The notes under the pieces: generated by a model
The model's input: only the letters and a program-made list of their open reading frames with translations
Told to the model about the DNA's origin: nothing
Database searches by the model: none
Position numbers and translations under genes: made by a program
Shown here: positions 44,492 to 54,412 of the stretch, piece after piece
Numbering within the stretch: position 1 is the first letter of the stretch
Layout of the letters: each line of letters opens with the position of its first letter
Origin: Photobacterium salinisoli
GTDB lineage: Bacteria; Pseudomonadota; Gammaproteobacteria; Enterobacterales; Vibrionaceae
Direction of reading: 5' to 3'
Assembly (NCBI RefSeq): GCF_003614885.1
Contig: NZ_QZMS01000011.1
Coordinates: forward strand, 930,001-994,000
DNA length: 64,000 bases

Positions 44492-47400
44492 GTGGCTAAC
44501 GTGTTCAGACAAATTGTTTTATTGTTGCTTTTTGTACTCCTGTCGGCTTGTGGCAGTGAAGAAACCTATCCTGAGTATCCTAAAGACCGCCAGCAAGGTA
44601 TTCTCAGCGGCGTAGTATTTGATGCTGCAGTTTCGAATGCAAAAGTAAGCGTTTATGAATATAACAATGGAAAACTGGGGCGTTTATTAGCAGCTACTAA
44701 TACAAATCCTGATGGTCGATTTTCAATTAGCTTAACAGCTGGCTCTACACCTCTTTATATCGAGGCAAGTGGAGGCGGTTACTTAGATCCCCATTCCAAG
44801 AATGTCGTCACTGTGAATGACCGCGGGCCGTTAAAGTTTCGCGCTTACGTGAATTTTGTTGAAGGGCAAAGTCGCAATGTTATGCTGACACCGCTGACCA
44901 ATATTGCCGCGGGTCTGGCTGAATACAATATTCAGCGTTTAGGTCAACAGACTGCGGCTGCAATTGACTCAGCAAATGCATCGGTGAACAGTCAGTATGG
45001 ATTTGATGTGTTTGCTGTAGAACCTCTGGATATTTCCATCGGAAACTATAGCGCAGTTGCTACTCAGGGACACCAGTATGGTGCTTTCTTGTTAGCCTAT
45101 TCTTCTGCAGCTTTTGAACTGCTGGAAAAGTCAGGGGGCAGTGACAAAGAAAAGGTTATCTACAGCTCTTATAATCTGGCAGATTTACAATATCGCGATA
45201 TACAAGCGACCGGACAATTGGATGGCTGGTCACTGGATGAAGTTTCTGCACTGCCAGTAGCGTTATCTTTTGGATTACAAAAGCTCACTGTCGAATATTA
45301 TACCAACACATTAGCCCAGCACTTACTTAGGGTCGTGAACAACCCTGAGATCAATGTTTCGTCTACTCCCTCCAGTGATTACACGCCGTTAGTGAACCGC
45401 CTGAATAATGCATCAGGCGGCATCTATGCTCCTCGCGCGCCTGTCTCAATTGATGATGATGCGCCAGAGGTTACACGTTTCGGCAATGAAATATTGTCTG
45501 GTAGTGGTTTAGTATCAGCGAAAGTCACTGATTTCATTGGTGTTGAATATGCAGAAGTTTATTTACAGGCGAAAACGGCAGAAAATGGCTGGGGCGACCT
45601 GGAAAGCTGTAACAGCATTTCTTCTCTGTGCAATGTGGAGTCTGAAGCGTTTGAAAGTGGCGTCCGTGAGACATTAGTCGTCACTAAAATAAAAACGTTT
45701 GAACTGGATAAGCTTTCCGCTGAACCAGTTGAAGCGCGTCTGGTACTGAAAGTGGCGGATGTACTGGGAAATGCGAATAATGAGCGTTATGTACCTTTCA
45801 CCTGGGATAACGTAGCACCAGTCATCAATGTCACCTCACCACATTCGTTTAACCCACTTAATCAGCAGCTTTATACCCTGACGGGAACCATTAAAGATGC
45901 AACAACACAGATTGCCAGCGCAACAATTGCTATTAATGCCGGTACGCCTGAAGTACTGACCTGTACGATGCAGTTGGATCCTGATACGCAGGAAGAACTA
46001 TGTTCATTTTCAAAAGCATTTGATAAAGCGCTGTTTATTGGCGGTCAGACGCTTTTCTTTATCAAAGCGACAGATGCCAGCGGCAATAGCAATGAATTTC
46101 AGCACGAAGTTTTCTCTGATACGACTTCACCCACTCAGAATGTCGCTTTCCCTGAAGTGGCGTTGAAGTTTTTGGACTCAGATACCGGAGAATATCAGGA
46201 CAACCTGACTCAGGAGTATTTTCAGGATCTCTACGGGAAACAGTATCTGAATATGGACTATGCGTATGCTTTGCATGGGTTGCAAAGTAATCACCCGGAA
46301 GTCGACTTTGCTGATTTTACGCCGCTTGTGCTGGATCAAAACCAGGTGCCATATTTAACGGTCACTGTCTCCGACAGTACGGGAAGTTCAGAACAGACCA
46401 GTTCATCTGCAGAACACCTGCAGGTGATTGTGACATACGAAGCCGGGCAAATCGGGTCACAGGCAACGATCAGAAATGTCGTGAAAAGTACGGAGCTGGG
46501 TGGAGCAAAGATACCGCATGAAGTCTATCCGGCACCGGATTCGGAAGGTCGTATCAGCCAGGTGCGCTATTTTATACCATTCGTACGGGAAATCTTCGGT
46601 GCTGACTTTACCCGAGTCAGTGAAGACTATGCACAAACCATCACGATTGTGACAGTGGATGGCTCTGGTAATACATCTGTCCCGTATAAGTTCCAGTTTA
46701 AATCAACGTTTAACCTGCCAACCATTAAAGTGACCTCGCCGTATATCGGTGCAAAAGCAAACGTCGAGCGTCTGCAGGGATCCGGGCAGTGGGGCTCAGT
46801 GGGCTCCTGCACAATGCTGGCAGACCAGTCGAAAGCAGGCGGGGGCACGTTAATTGATTCTGCGAGCTGCCAGTTAAACAGCCAGTTCGCCGGAGAAATA
46901 CACCGTGTCACTGTGACAGGCGAAGCCGATTTCTATAAGTGGAGTCAAAAGTCACGCACTCCCGTAAATCTGAATGCAGATTACGGTTTGCGCAGCTATG
47001 GTATTGTTGGTGGCGCATACGGTAACCGTGAACTGGTGGTGACAGAGTTATCCGTGTTCCAGTCAGGCTTTTTTGATTATTTGTTCAATAAATCGGATAA
47101 ATCCCAAGGAACTGCACAAGGGATTCTGCACGATGTCGACAGTATGTTTGGCGAGCAGGCGAACCAGTTCTTTGGATTCAACCCGGTTTCCACGTATTAC
47201 GCGAATGAAGATGATCTGAATATGACCATCCCGAATCCGCCGTCGAACAAATATCTCTACCGTTTCCTGCTGGAAGCCATGAGTGGAATTTCCAGGAGCA
47301 GTGCCGTTCAGAACAGCACAAATCTGGCGAAGCTTTATTATTCTGACATCGTCGCAGATGGAAAGCCGGACGGTAAGGGCGCCGCAGGCGTTCAGTTATT

Positions 47401-50400
47401 CTTTGAAAGTGAACCGCTGAACGAAAGCTATTACCGTGAAAAATTGGGTGAGGAGTTTTATGCGTTTCTTACCGGTGAAGGGAGTGAATATTCAGGTCAG
47501 GTAGAAGATAAAGTTGCACTTTATTATGCCAACCGTTTTTCGAAAGCGAATCCGAGTTTACAGGGGCAGCAAATTTTCAGCTCTGACCCAGTGTCTGTTG
47601 ATCAGACTCCGCCTGCAGTCAGCTTGGATCCACTGGCCAGTAATGCCCTGAAAGAGCAGCAAAAGTGGTATGTCAGTGGTGATCTGAGCACGATTATGAC
47701 GGTCTCGGATCCTTCCGGTCTCGAGAAGACGACTCAGCCAACCAAAATTGAGTTGCTTTGGGGAACAGATATCAGCACAGATGCCGCGACACCTACCGGG
47801 ATAACGGCGAATAAAATTGACAATGACACTTACGCGGAAAAACATCAGTTTGGCCTGGATACCATTAATGATTACCCGGGTATTGCCCGTCTCGATCTGT
47901 TACTGAGTGCCAGTGATCGCGAAAAGAATAGCTATGGTTACAATGGCGCAGCGAAATACGCGACGATTTTTATCGTTGATAATGATCCGCCTAAATATAG
48001 CTTTATTCCGCCTTTTAAAGCTGACGGCTTACCAGACGACACTTATATCAATACGAATTTTAAACAAATTCTTAAATTTGATGTCGATGAGCGGGTTGGT
48101 GAAGACCCTGCCAGACGTCGCTTTATTTTCAGAAGTGGCACGAAAGAGCGTGTGGTCACTCCAGAAGAAACCGGGTCAGAAGGCAGAACTGTGACTATGT
48201 ATCTGTGTCTGGATACTGTTTGTGCGGATGATCTGGCGACACCTGTCCCGGTCCATTTGGATGCAGGCTCCTGGACCTTGATTACAGAAGGTGCCGATAA
48301 ACTGGGTAACTTCGTGCCGGCTACGGATCCGAATGTCGGGCGTTTTCGTGTCAATGTTGACTACGAGGAGCCGAAAATTCTGGACGCCGATACAGCGTTA
48401 CTGGGCGGTAACAGTCAGTGGTCGCCCTTGTCTGTCATCGATAACGGGCTGGGCAATGTCAGTGCGCTTGGTGATATCAAAATGCAATTACTGACAGGTA
48501 CAGGGCTCATCGACCTGGAGCCCTGTGGCGCTGATTGTTCTACAGTCCCGGCATTTGTTCTTGGTGAAAAAGCTAATTCGAAACTGCAGTTAGTGGCGAA
48601 TAACCTGGAGCATGGCAAACTCTATACCTTATACATCACGGCTCAGGACACAGCATATCCACCGAATGACGGTACTGGTGAGTTTAAATTTAAAGTCGAC
48701 AAGATGGGGCCGAGTATTTCTACTCCAACCCTTAAAGACGGCACTGCCCCTGATCTGTCAGGCAGTATTATGGGGACTAAATTTAACGCGAATATTGCCA
48801 GCATTACCGATGATTCTGGCGTGGAAAATATCAGTCTGTGGCAGGAACTGAGCGATGGAGACATCAAATTGGTTGAGCCGTTTAAACCGGAAGGGCTGAC
48901 CAATATTAATATTGATCTGCAAAAAGCTAACACAGATCTAATTAACTATGCGGCGAGTCGTCAAATCAAACTGTTTGTGAAAGCGACAGATATCAATGGG
49001 TTTGAAGGCCGTTCGAATGCCGTTTCTGCATTTTTTGATAATCAAGGCCCGACAATCACGTTAAATAACTTTGATGAAGCGAATGATTTTGTCGAGCCGG
49101 GTTATGTGTTCAGTATCTCAGTTCAGGATGAGGGCACAAATCCGATCAAGCCGGGTTCTGTGGTCTACTGGACATATACAGGCAGCACGCCACCACCTGG
49201 CGTGGCGGGTGCACAGCCTAGTAATCCGAGCGAAATTGAAACCAACATGCAGCAGAATTTCACCCTGAAAATCAATGCTGAGGATATTCGTGGCAATCTG
49301 CAGGATAACGCGACCTTTGCTATTCAGGTCGATACTACACCACCTGATGCCTCACTGACGGCGCGTTATCAGAGTAATAACCTTGAAATTAGTCCGGCCC
49401 AGACGATCACTGAAGTAGGAACCGTCGATCTCTATCTGAATGCGGTCGATCCGGAAAGTGGCATTGATAAGGTGGAAGCAACCCTGTTCCGTGTCGGCAC
49501 TGAACAGGGCGAAACCATTGTCTTTAGTCCGGTACCGGGCAACGAAACACAACGTAAAGCAACATTGAATACCCAGATTGCCAACGACGGTAAATACAAC
49601 CTGGTTGTCGATGTCTATAACAAAACCAAGGTCAACCAAGGAAGCCCGCGTCAGAAAACAACCGTAGTACGTCCGCTGACCGTTCAGCGTGAAGGCTACA
49701 GCCTGACGGTGCTTAACCCGGCGAACTTTGGAACATTCACCTTCGGTCAGAGTCTGCGTGCTGAATTTGGCATTCAGAATGCAGAAGGTGCCGTCCTGAA
49801 TAAACTCGAATGTTGGCTGCGCGAAGATTACATCGGTGACGGCGCGCCAGACAACGATACGTCGGGCTACTACAAGGTGTACACCAACACGGCCTCGCCT
49901 GTGTGTCAGTTCGACAACATTGACCGTAATATGGCGAATAACCCGGTGCTGATCACCCGAACAACCGCAAGCAATGGTGCTGAAGTTGACCAGATTTTCT
50001 CGTTCAACATGGTCGATATCGATGCACCTGTGATCGCGAATAAAGATAACTTCAAATTGATGCAGGGTGATGTAGATACGGTTGGAGGCGTGAAGAAACT
50101 AACGGTACGTGTGATTGTAGATGATGTACTATCAGGTATGGATAACAACGCTTCAGTGAAGTTACTAAAAGGCCTCACGGAATACGAACCTACAAATATT
50201 CAGCCAAGCAATGGTAATAAAACGATTACCTATGCTTTTACAGGAAATTACAACGATCTCATTCGTAGTAATGATGTTGAACACTTTGTGAAAGTTTCGG
50301 GTCTGAAAGATAAAGCCGGAAACATTGTACTAGATACTGATTCAACGATTCAGCTTCAAGTACCAAATGTAAAACCAACTGTTGAAGTGATTGGAATTAA

Positions 50401-52261
50401 AGAAGGAGACTACATTAATTCGAAAACAGTCAACTTTGCATTGAAGATTGGTATTGGTCAAGAAGCAACGCTTGATAACATTGAAGTTTTCTTAGGCTCA
50501 AATCATTTCAAATTAACTTCCCACGCGGATGAAAATTTTGATGGCGGAGCGAAGCCTTGCTTGGATGAACCTGATTTGATGTGTGTGAGTTTCCGTGGAG
50601 AAGTGGCACCAGACCATACGGATGACAATGTCGATGTAGTTGTAAAAGTTTCCGATAAGTGGGGTAATTCGACGACACTGAAGGCAATCAGCTTAGGTAT
50701 TGATCAGACTCCGCCAGTAATTTCTGATGTATACAGTATTGGTTCTGATACGGATGGCAATGTGCTGATGAACTTCGATATTTCAGATGAAGCCAGTGGT
50801 CTGAATCGCGTTAAATATCACGTGAAAGACTTGGGTGACACTTTTGTCATTGAGAAATCTTCTGCAGATGATGCTATCCATCAACTGATGTTTGAGTCTG
50901 CAAAACTTGGAAATAAGAATAGTTTCAGGGTTTATATTGAAGCGGAAGATAATGTTGGCATGGATGATACGAAAGAATTCACCGTCAATATCCTGAAGCC
51001 ACAGGCAACTCTGGAACTGCTGGGTGCGCAGAAGAAAGATTCGAATATTGTGCTGGCGAACAATACACAGACGTTCAATATCAGCACAGTGACGGATCCG
51101 AATTCACGTGCAGAAGTGAAAGGCTATGTGGTCACACTGGAACCACAGGCTGCGGGTCTGAGCCCAATTACGCTGACTGGAGAATTCAACGGTCTGACAA
51201 CAGCGACTGAGATTGCAACTCTGACGGAAAGCATGCAAGGTCCGTATCACCTTAAGCTGGCGATTCTGGATAATCTGGGCCGTTCACTGCCAAGCTATAC
51301 CCTGAAGGGGGAAAGCTCTCCGGTGACCATCTCGCCACTGATTATCGATATGGCAAGCCCGAGTATTCTGAATGTTCAGGCAATGCAAGCCCCTGTCATG
51401 CCGACTGTGGATGGCAAATACACCATTCGCTTAACGGCCAACATTCAGGATGCGAACTTGAACAGTACCAAGGTAGTGGCAACATTGAACGGTGGCACGA
51501 ACCCGTCCGATTACACCAAGCCGGTGGAAGCGAGTGGTGTATACACCTTTGAATTTAAAGCAGCCGTGGGCACACATTATCTGACGATTAAAGCCACTGA
51601 CTATGCAGGAAATGAAGTCAGCTATACGGCCCCCGATGTTGTTGTGGAGCCATGGAGTGTGCCTGAGGTTACTAGCTTTAAAGCTAATGATGAGGTTATT
51701 GGTGGGGCTAAGCGAACGACTCTGGAAATAAAGTTCTCTGAAGAGATTACTGACTTGTCTGTTGACGACTTTATTGCGACTTCATCAGCAGGAGGCGATG
51801 GTGGCTATTTTGATAATGTTCGTTATTCGTCATATAACACATGGAAAGTTGATTATATTTCACCTTCAGGTGTAGATGCTGACATAACTATTCAATTGCA
51901 AAATGGTAGTTATGTTGCTGAAGATGATCAAATGCCTGGTAAATCTAGTATCACGAATTTAACAGTGGTTGGTTCTCCATTGGTTAAAAGTGTTGAATCT
52001 AGTTCGGGTAATACAGTTAAAGTTGGTAATGAAATTTCTGTGAGAATTGTTTTTAATCGACCTATTCCATACTCGGTTGACTATATTTTTACAGGGTTTT
52101 CATGGTCAGGTAAAAGCTGGAACCCTAGTAATACTGAGGCAATAGTGACACTTCAGGCTAAACCAAACACAGGTAAATACAATATAGGCATTGGGGGATA
52201 TGAAGATTCGTATGGAAATACTGGTCCAGATGCAACGATTGAAATTGAAATAATAAATTAA
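44492..52261 (+). CDS. Giant Ig-like-repeat surface lipoprotein
   Basis: 2589 residues. The N-terminus (MANVFRQIVLLLLFVLLSAC) is a lipoprotein signal with lipobox LSAC and Cys20; Gly21 at +2 favours the outer membrane. Residues about 35-115 form a carboxypeptidase-regulatory-like beta-sandwich (GVVFDAAVSNAKVSVYEY, NPDGRFSISL). From about 320 the protein is a string of Ig-like units. Joints such as DNVAPVI, DTTSPT, VDQTPPAV, VDNDPPK, VDKMGPS, DNQGPT, VDTTPPD, VDIDAPV and IDQTPPVI recur, with VPEVTSFKANDEV opening the C-terminal pair. No enzyme domain is recognised. It may start at GTG 44492 or 44501. A surface adhesin or scaffold role is inferred. Base composition varies along the gene. Confidence 0.85.
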   Translation: MANVFRQIVLLLLFVLLSACGSEETYPEYPKDRQQGILSGVVFDAAVSNAKVSVYEYNNGKLGRLLAATNTNPDGRFSISLTAGSTPLYIEASGGGYLDPHSKNVVTVNDRGPLKFRAYVNFVEGQSRNVMLTPLTNIAAGLAEYNIQRLGQQTAAAIDSANASVNSQYGFDVFAVEPLDISIGNYSAVATQGHQYGAFLLAYSSAAFELLEKSGGSDKEKVIYSSYNLADLQYRDIQATGQLDGWSLDEVSALPVALSFGLQKLTVEYYTNTLAQHLLRVVNNPEINVSSTPSSDYTPLVNRLNNASGGIYAPRAPVSIDDDAPEVTRFGNEILSGSGLVSAKVTDFIGVEYAEVYLQAKTAENGWGDLESCNSISSLCNVESEAFESGVRETLVVTKIKTFELDKLSAEPVEARLVLKVADVLGNANNERYVPFTWDNVAPVINVTSPHSFNPLNQQLYTLTGTIKDATTQIASATIAINAGTPEVLTCTMQLDPDTQEELCSFSKAFDKALFIGGQTLFFIKATDASGNSNEFQHEVFSDTTSPTQNVAFPEVALKFLDSDTGEYQDNLTQEYFQDLYGKQYLNMDYAYALHGLQSNHPEVDFADFTPLVLDQNQVPYLTVTVSDSTGSSEQTSSSAEHLQVIVTYEAGQIGSQATIRNVVKSTELGGAKIPHEVYPAPDSEGRISQVRYFIPFVREIFGADFTRVSEDYAQTITIVTVDGSGNTSVPYKFQFKSTFNLPTIKVTSPYIGAKANVERLQGSGQWGSVGSCTMLADQSKAGGGTLIDSASCQLNSQFAGEIHRVTVTGEADFYKWSQKSRTPVNLNADYGLRSYGIVGGAYGNRELVVTELSVFQSGFFDYLFNKSDKSQGTAQGILHDVDSMFGEQANQFFGFNPVSTYYANEDDLNMTIPNPPSNKYLYRFLLEAMSGISRSSAVQNSTNLAKLYYSDIVADGKPDGKGAAGVQLFFESEPLNESYYREKLGEEFYAFLTGEGSEYSGQVEDKVALYYANRFSKANPSLQGQQIFSSDPVSVDQTPPAVSLDPLASNALKEQQKWYVSGDLSTIMTVSDPSGLEKTTQPTKIELLWGTDISTDAATPTGITANKIDNDTYAEKHQFGLDTINDYPGIARLDLLLSASDREKNSYGYNGAAKYATIFIVDNDPPKYSFIPPFKADGLPDDTYINTNFKQILKFDVDERVGEDPARRRFIFRSGTKERVVTPEETGSEGRTVTMYLCLDTVCADDLATPVPVHLDAGSWTLITEGADKLGNFVPATDPNVGRFRVNVDYEEPKILDADTALLGGNSQWSPLSVIDNGLGNVSALGDIKMQLLTGTGLIDLEPCGADCSTVPAFVLGEKANSKLQLVANNLEHGKLYTLYITAQDTAYPPNDGTGEFKFKVDKMGPSISTPTLKDGTAPDLSGSIMGTKFNANIASITDDSGVENISLWQELSDGDIKLVEPFKPEGLTNINIDLQKANTDLINYAASRQIKLFVKATDINGFEGRSNAVSAFFDNQGPTITLNNFDEANDFVEPGYVFSISVQDEGTNPIKPGSVVYWTYTGSTPPPGVAGAQPSNPSEIETNMQQNFTLKINAEDIRGNLQDNATFAIQVDTTPPDASLTARYQSNNLEISPAQTITEVGTVDLYLNAVDPESGIDKVEATLFRVGTEQGETIVFSPVPGNETQRKATLNTQIANDGKYNLVVDVYNKTKVNQGSPRQKTTVVRPLTVQREGYSLTVLNPANFGTFTFGQSLRAEFGIQNAEGAVLNKLECWLREDYIGDGAPDNDTSGYYKVYTNTASPVCQFDNIDRNMANNPVLITRTTASNGAEVDQIFSFNMVDIDAPVIANKDNFKLMQGDVDTVGGVKKLTVRVIVDDVLSGMDNNASVKLLKGLTEYEPTNIQPSNGNKTITYAFTGNYNDLIRSNDVEHFVKVSGLKDKAGNIVLDTDSTIQLQVPNVKPTVEVIGIKEGDYINSKTVNFALKIGIGQEATLDNIEVFLGSNHFKLTSHADENFDGGAKPCLDEPDLMCVSFRGEVAPDHTDDNVDVVVKVSDKWGNSTTLKAISLGIDQTPPVISDVYSIGSDTDGNVLMNFDISDEASGLNRVKYHVKDLGDTFVIEKSSADDAIHQLMFESAKLGNKNSFRVYIEAEDNVGMDDTKEFTVNILKPQATLELLGAQKKDSNIVLANNTQTFNISTVTDPNSRAEVKGYVVTLEPQAAGLSPITLTGEFNGLTTATEIATLTESMQGPYHLKLAILDNLGRSLPSYTLKGESSPVTISPLIIDMASPSILNVQAMQAPVMPTVDGKYTIRLTANIQDANLNSTKVVATLNGGTNPSDYTKPVEASGVYTFEFKAAVGTHYLTIKATDYAGNEVSYTAPDVVVEPWSVPEVTSFKANDEVIGGAKRTTLEIKFSEEITDLSVDDFIATSSAGGDGGYFDNVRYSSYNTWKVDYISPSGVDADITIQLQNGSYVAEDDQMPGKSSITNLTVVGSPLVKSVESSSGNTVKVGNEISVRIVFNRPIPYSVDYIFTGFSWSGKSWNPSNTEAIVTLQAKPNTGKYNIGIGGYEDSYGNTGPDATIEIEIIN

Positions 52262-52273
52262 TGACTGTTGATG

Positions 52274-52305
52274 AAAATCACCGCCATCCGGCGGTGATTT
52301 TTTAT
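52274..52305 (+). terminator. Terminator after the giant lipoprotein gene
   Basis: AATCACCGCC-ATCC-GGCGGTGATT followed by TTTTTATC, 15 bp past the stop. Confidence 0.92.
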
Positions 52306-52477
52306 CTCACATACCGAATCTTACTAAACGTCACAAGATGTTTTTGCCGTTCCCGGGCCTCATCAGTGATCTTCACCCATTGAAAACCAAATGTGCGTCT
52401 TGGTGTATTGAAGTCATCTGACCATGAATATATACACTATTGCGCATATTGGTTTTACATATTCGAAGAGATGAAAA

Positions 52478-52732
52478 ATGAATAAAAAAACGCTGCTCGC
52501 CTCACTGATCATTGCATTTTCTGGTCATGCATATGCTGATAATGATTATTATGAAGCGCCAATTTCAACCGGATAATTCAGTACTGCGTCAGGTTCATCG
52601 ACTGTTTCATCAGGGGAAGCCAGTACGGCCTATAAGTTATTAATAAAGCTATTTTTACCACAATAAACTGGGCTTTACTGAAGCATCTGACGTGGGTGAT
52701 AGAAACAGAAATAGGTCAAATGAATTGAACGA
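52478..52732 (+). pseudogene. Decayed gene for a secreted protein
   Basis: ATG 52478 begins a clear signal peptide (MNKKTLLASLIIAFSGHAYA) followed by DNDYYEAPISTG and an in-frame TAA at 52574. The same frame continues after the stop with FSTASGSSTVSSGEASTAYK, and a neighbouring frame carries YFYHNKLGFTEASDVGDR to about 52732. One stop and one frameshift would explain this as a degraded surface or periplasmic protein gene. A 32-aa secreted peptide is the alternative. The remaining sequence from 52306 to 52819 holds nothing else that I recognise. Confidence 0.5.
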
Positions 52733-52819
52733 ATAATGAATGGAGATTATGTTGGCGGGGTAATGCTTTGGTTGGCTACGCAAGTATTCTCCCTCAACAC
52801 AGAGGGAGAAACGTGAAGG

Positions 52820-54412
52820 CTAAGGCAAAATCTCATACTTCTTGATTTTATGATTGAGCGTACTCAGAGGGACAGCAAGAGATTCAGCGGCTTTTCGGGT
52901 CTGCCAGTTAAAGCGCTCCAGGGTTTTGATAATGACATCCCGCTCGTACTGATTGACCGAATCTTTTAATGAGCCGGCGTCAATCTCGGGTAATTCAACC
53001 TCAAAAATCGTTTCTTCGGGGATATCTGCGGGAATAAAGGTATCCGCTTCGCCCAGCTCAAGCGCGTCTACAGTTTCAAAATCCGACAGCAAAACCGCCC
53101 GCTCTATGACATTTCTCAGCTCCCGCACATTACCCGGAAAGCTGTACTCCAGCAGTTGCTTGCGGGCTTTTTTGCTCAGCACAGGTTCGCTGTCCAGTTG
53201 CATTTTCTGGCTGGTATGGGCAATGAAATGCTCTGCCAGTGGCAGAATGTCATCCTGTCGTTCACGCAGTGGCGGCAGATTAATCGGGAAGACATTCAGC
53301 CGGTAAAACAGATCGGCGCGAAATTCTGCTTTCTGGATTTTATCCATCAGATTACAGTGCGTTGCCGCAACCACACGAACATCAATACTGCGTTCTTCAC
53401 TGGTGCCAATGGCGCGGAATTTACGCTCCTGCAGCACGCGCAGCAGCTTGGCCTGGAGCAGCAGAGGCATATCACCAATTTCATCAAGAAACAGTGTGCC
53501 GCCATCGGCCGCTTCAAAGAGCCCGATTTTGTCTTTATCGGCCCCGGTAAAGGCGCCTTTTTTGTGGCCAAACAGCTCCGACTCGAGTAATTGCTCCGGA
53601 ATAGCCGCACAGTTCTGCGCGATAAAGGGCTTATCTGAGCGATTGGAATTGTCGTGAATATAGCGGGCAATTACTTCCTTGCCAGCGCCGGTTTCACCTC
53701 GCAGCAGTACATCAACCGGTAAGGTCAGAATGCGTTGCAGCCGCTCAAGTACCTGACGCATTGGCTCGCTTTCTGCAATTGGCCCATCATAGTTGGGCTT
53801 TTTACGGGCTTTCAGTTGCTGATTTTCGCGGTTAAGCGCTGCATTGTCGGCTTCTAAATTGCGCAGGCTGGTGTGGTAAGTATCCAGCAGGGTAGCCTGA
53901 CGAATACTGGTGCCAGCCAGTTTGGTAAAGACAGACAGCGACTGTTCATCGTCGATCAGACACAAGTCGAACAACACCAGTAATCCAACGGTAAGGTTCT
54001 GGTGATCTTTCAGCGGCCAGGCCAGCAGATTCGTACTGTGCAGACCCATGGCGGCTTCATTCTGATAAATCAGATCACAGTTATAGCCGGAATAGGTGTA
54101 CAGATCGTTGATCAGGACGATCTCACCTGAAGTGATGGCATAACCAAAAGGGTCATTGTCTTTGAGCATATCCAGCTGCATGGGCAGCCAGATATGGTCA
54201 ATAATGGTTTGCTCATTTTTGTGTACGCTGAGGGGAACTAATGCCTGCCCGGTTTGGTCCAGCACGTACATAATGCCGTGCTTCGCCTGAGTCAGTTGCC
54301 GTGCCGCGGCCAGAATGGCGTCCATGGTGGACGCCAGCTGTGTACGGTCTGACAATGTCTGACTGATTGCCAGTAACAGGTTATTGAGTTCTCCAGAATT
54401 AACTGAAGGCAT
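52820..54412 (-). CDS. vasH: Sigma-54-dependent T6SS activator VasH
   Basis: 530 residues from ATG 54412, preceded by AAGGATC; the frame is open to TTG 54436. Order: GAF-type sensor domain (about 30-170), AAA+ domain with Walker A GETGAGKE, the sigma-54 contact loop KKGAFTGADKD, Walker B GGTLFLDEIGD and FRADLFYRLNVFPI, then a Fis-type HTH at the C-terminus (TRKAAESLAVPLSTLNHKIKKYEI). The intact GAFTGA loop indicates a working bacterial enhancer-binding protein. It overlaps the end of clpV by 14 bp. The expected target is the sigma-54 promoter at 57519. Confidence 0.93.
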   Translation of the reverse strand: MPSVNSGELNNLLLAISQTLSDRTQLASTMDAILAAARQLTQAKHGIMYVLDQTGQALVPLSVHKNEQTIIDHIWLPMQLDMLKDNDPFGYAITSGEIVLINDLYTYSGYNCDLIYQNEAAMGLHSTNLLAWPLKDHQNLTVGLLVLFDLCLIDDEQSLSVFTKLAGTSIRQATLLDTYHTSLRNLEADNAALNRENQQLKARKKPNYDGPIAESEPMRQVLERLQRILTLPVDVLLRGETGAGKEVIARYIHDNSNRSDKPFIAQNCAAIPEQLLESELFGHKKGAFTGADKDKIGLFEAADGGTLFLDEIGDMPLLLQAKLLRVLQERKFRAIGTSEERSIDVRVVAATHCNLMDKIQKAEFRADLFYRLNVFPINLPPLRERQDDILPLAEHFIAHTSQKMQLDSEPVLSKKARKQLLEYSFPGNVRELRNVIERAVLLSDFETVDALELGEADTFIPADIPEETIFEVELPEIDAGSLKDSVNQYERDVIIKTLERFNWQTRKAAESLAVPLSTLNHKIKKYEILP

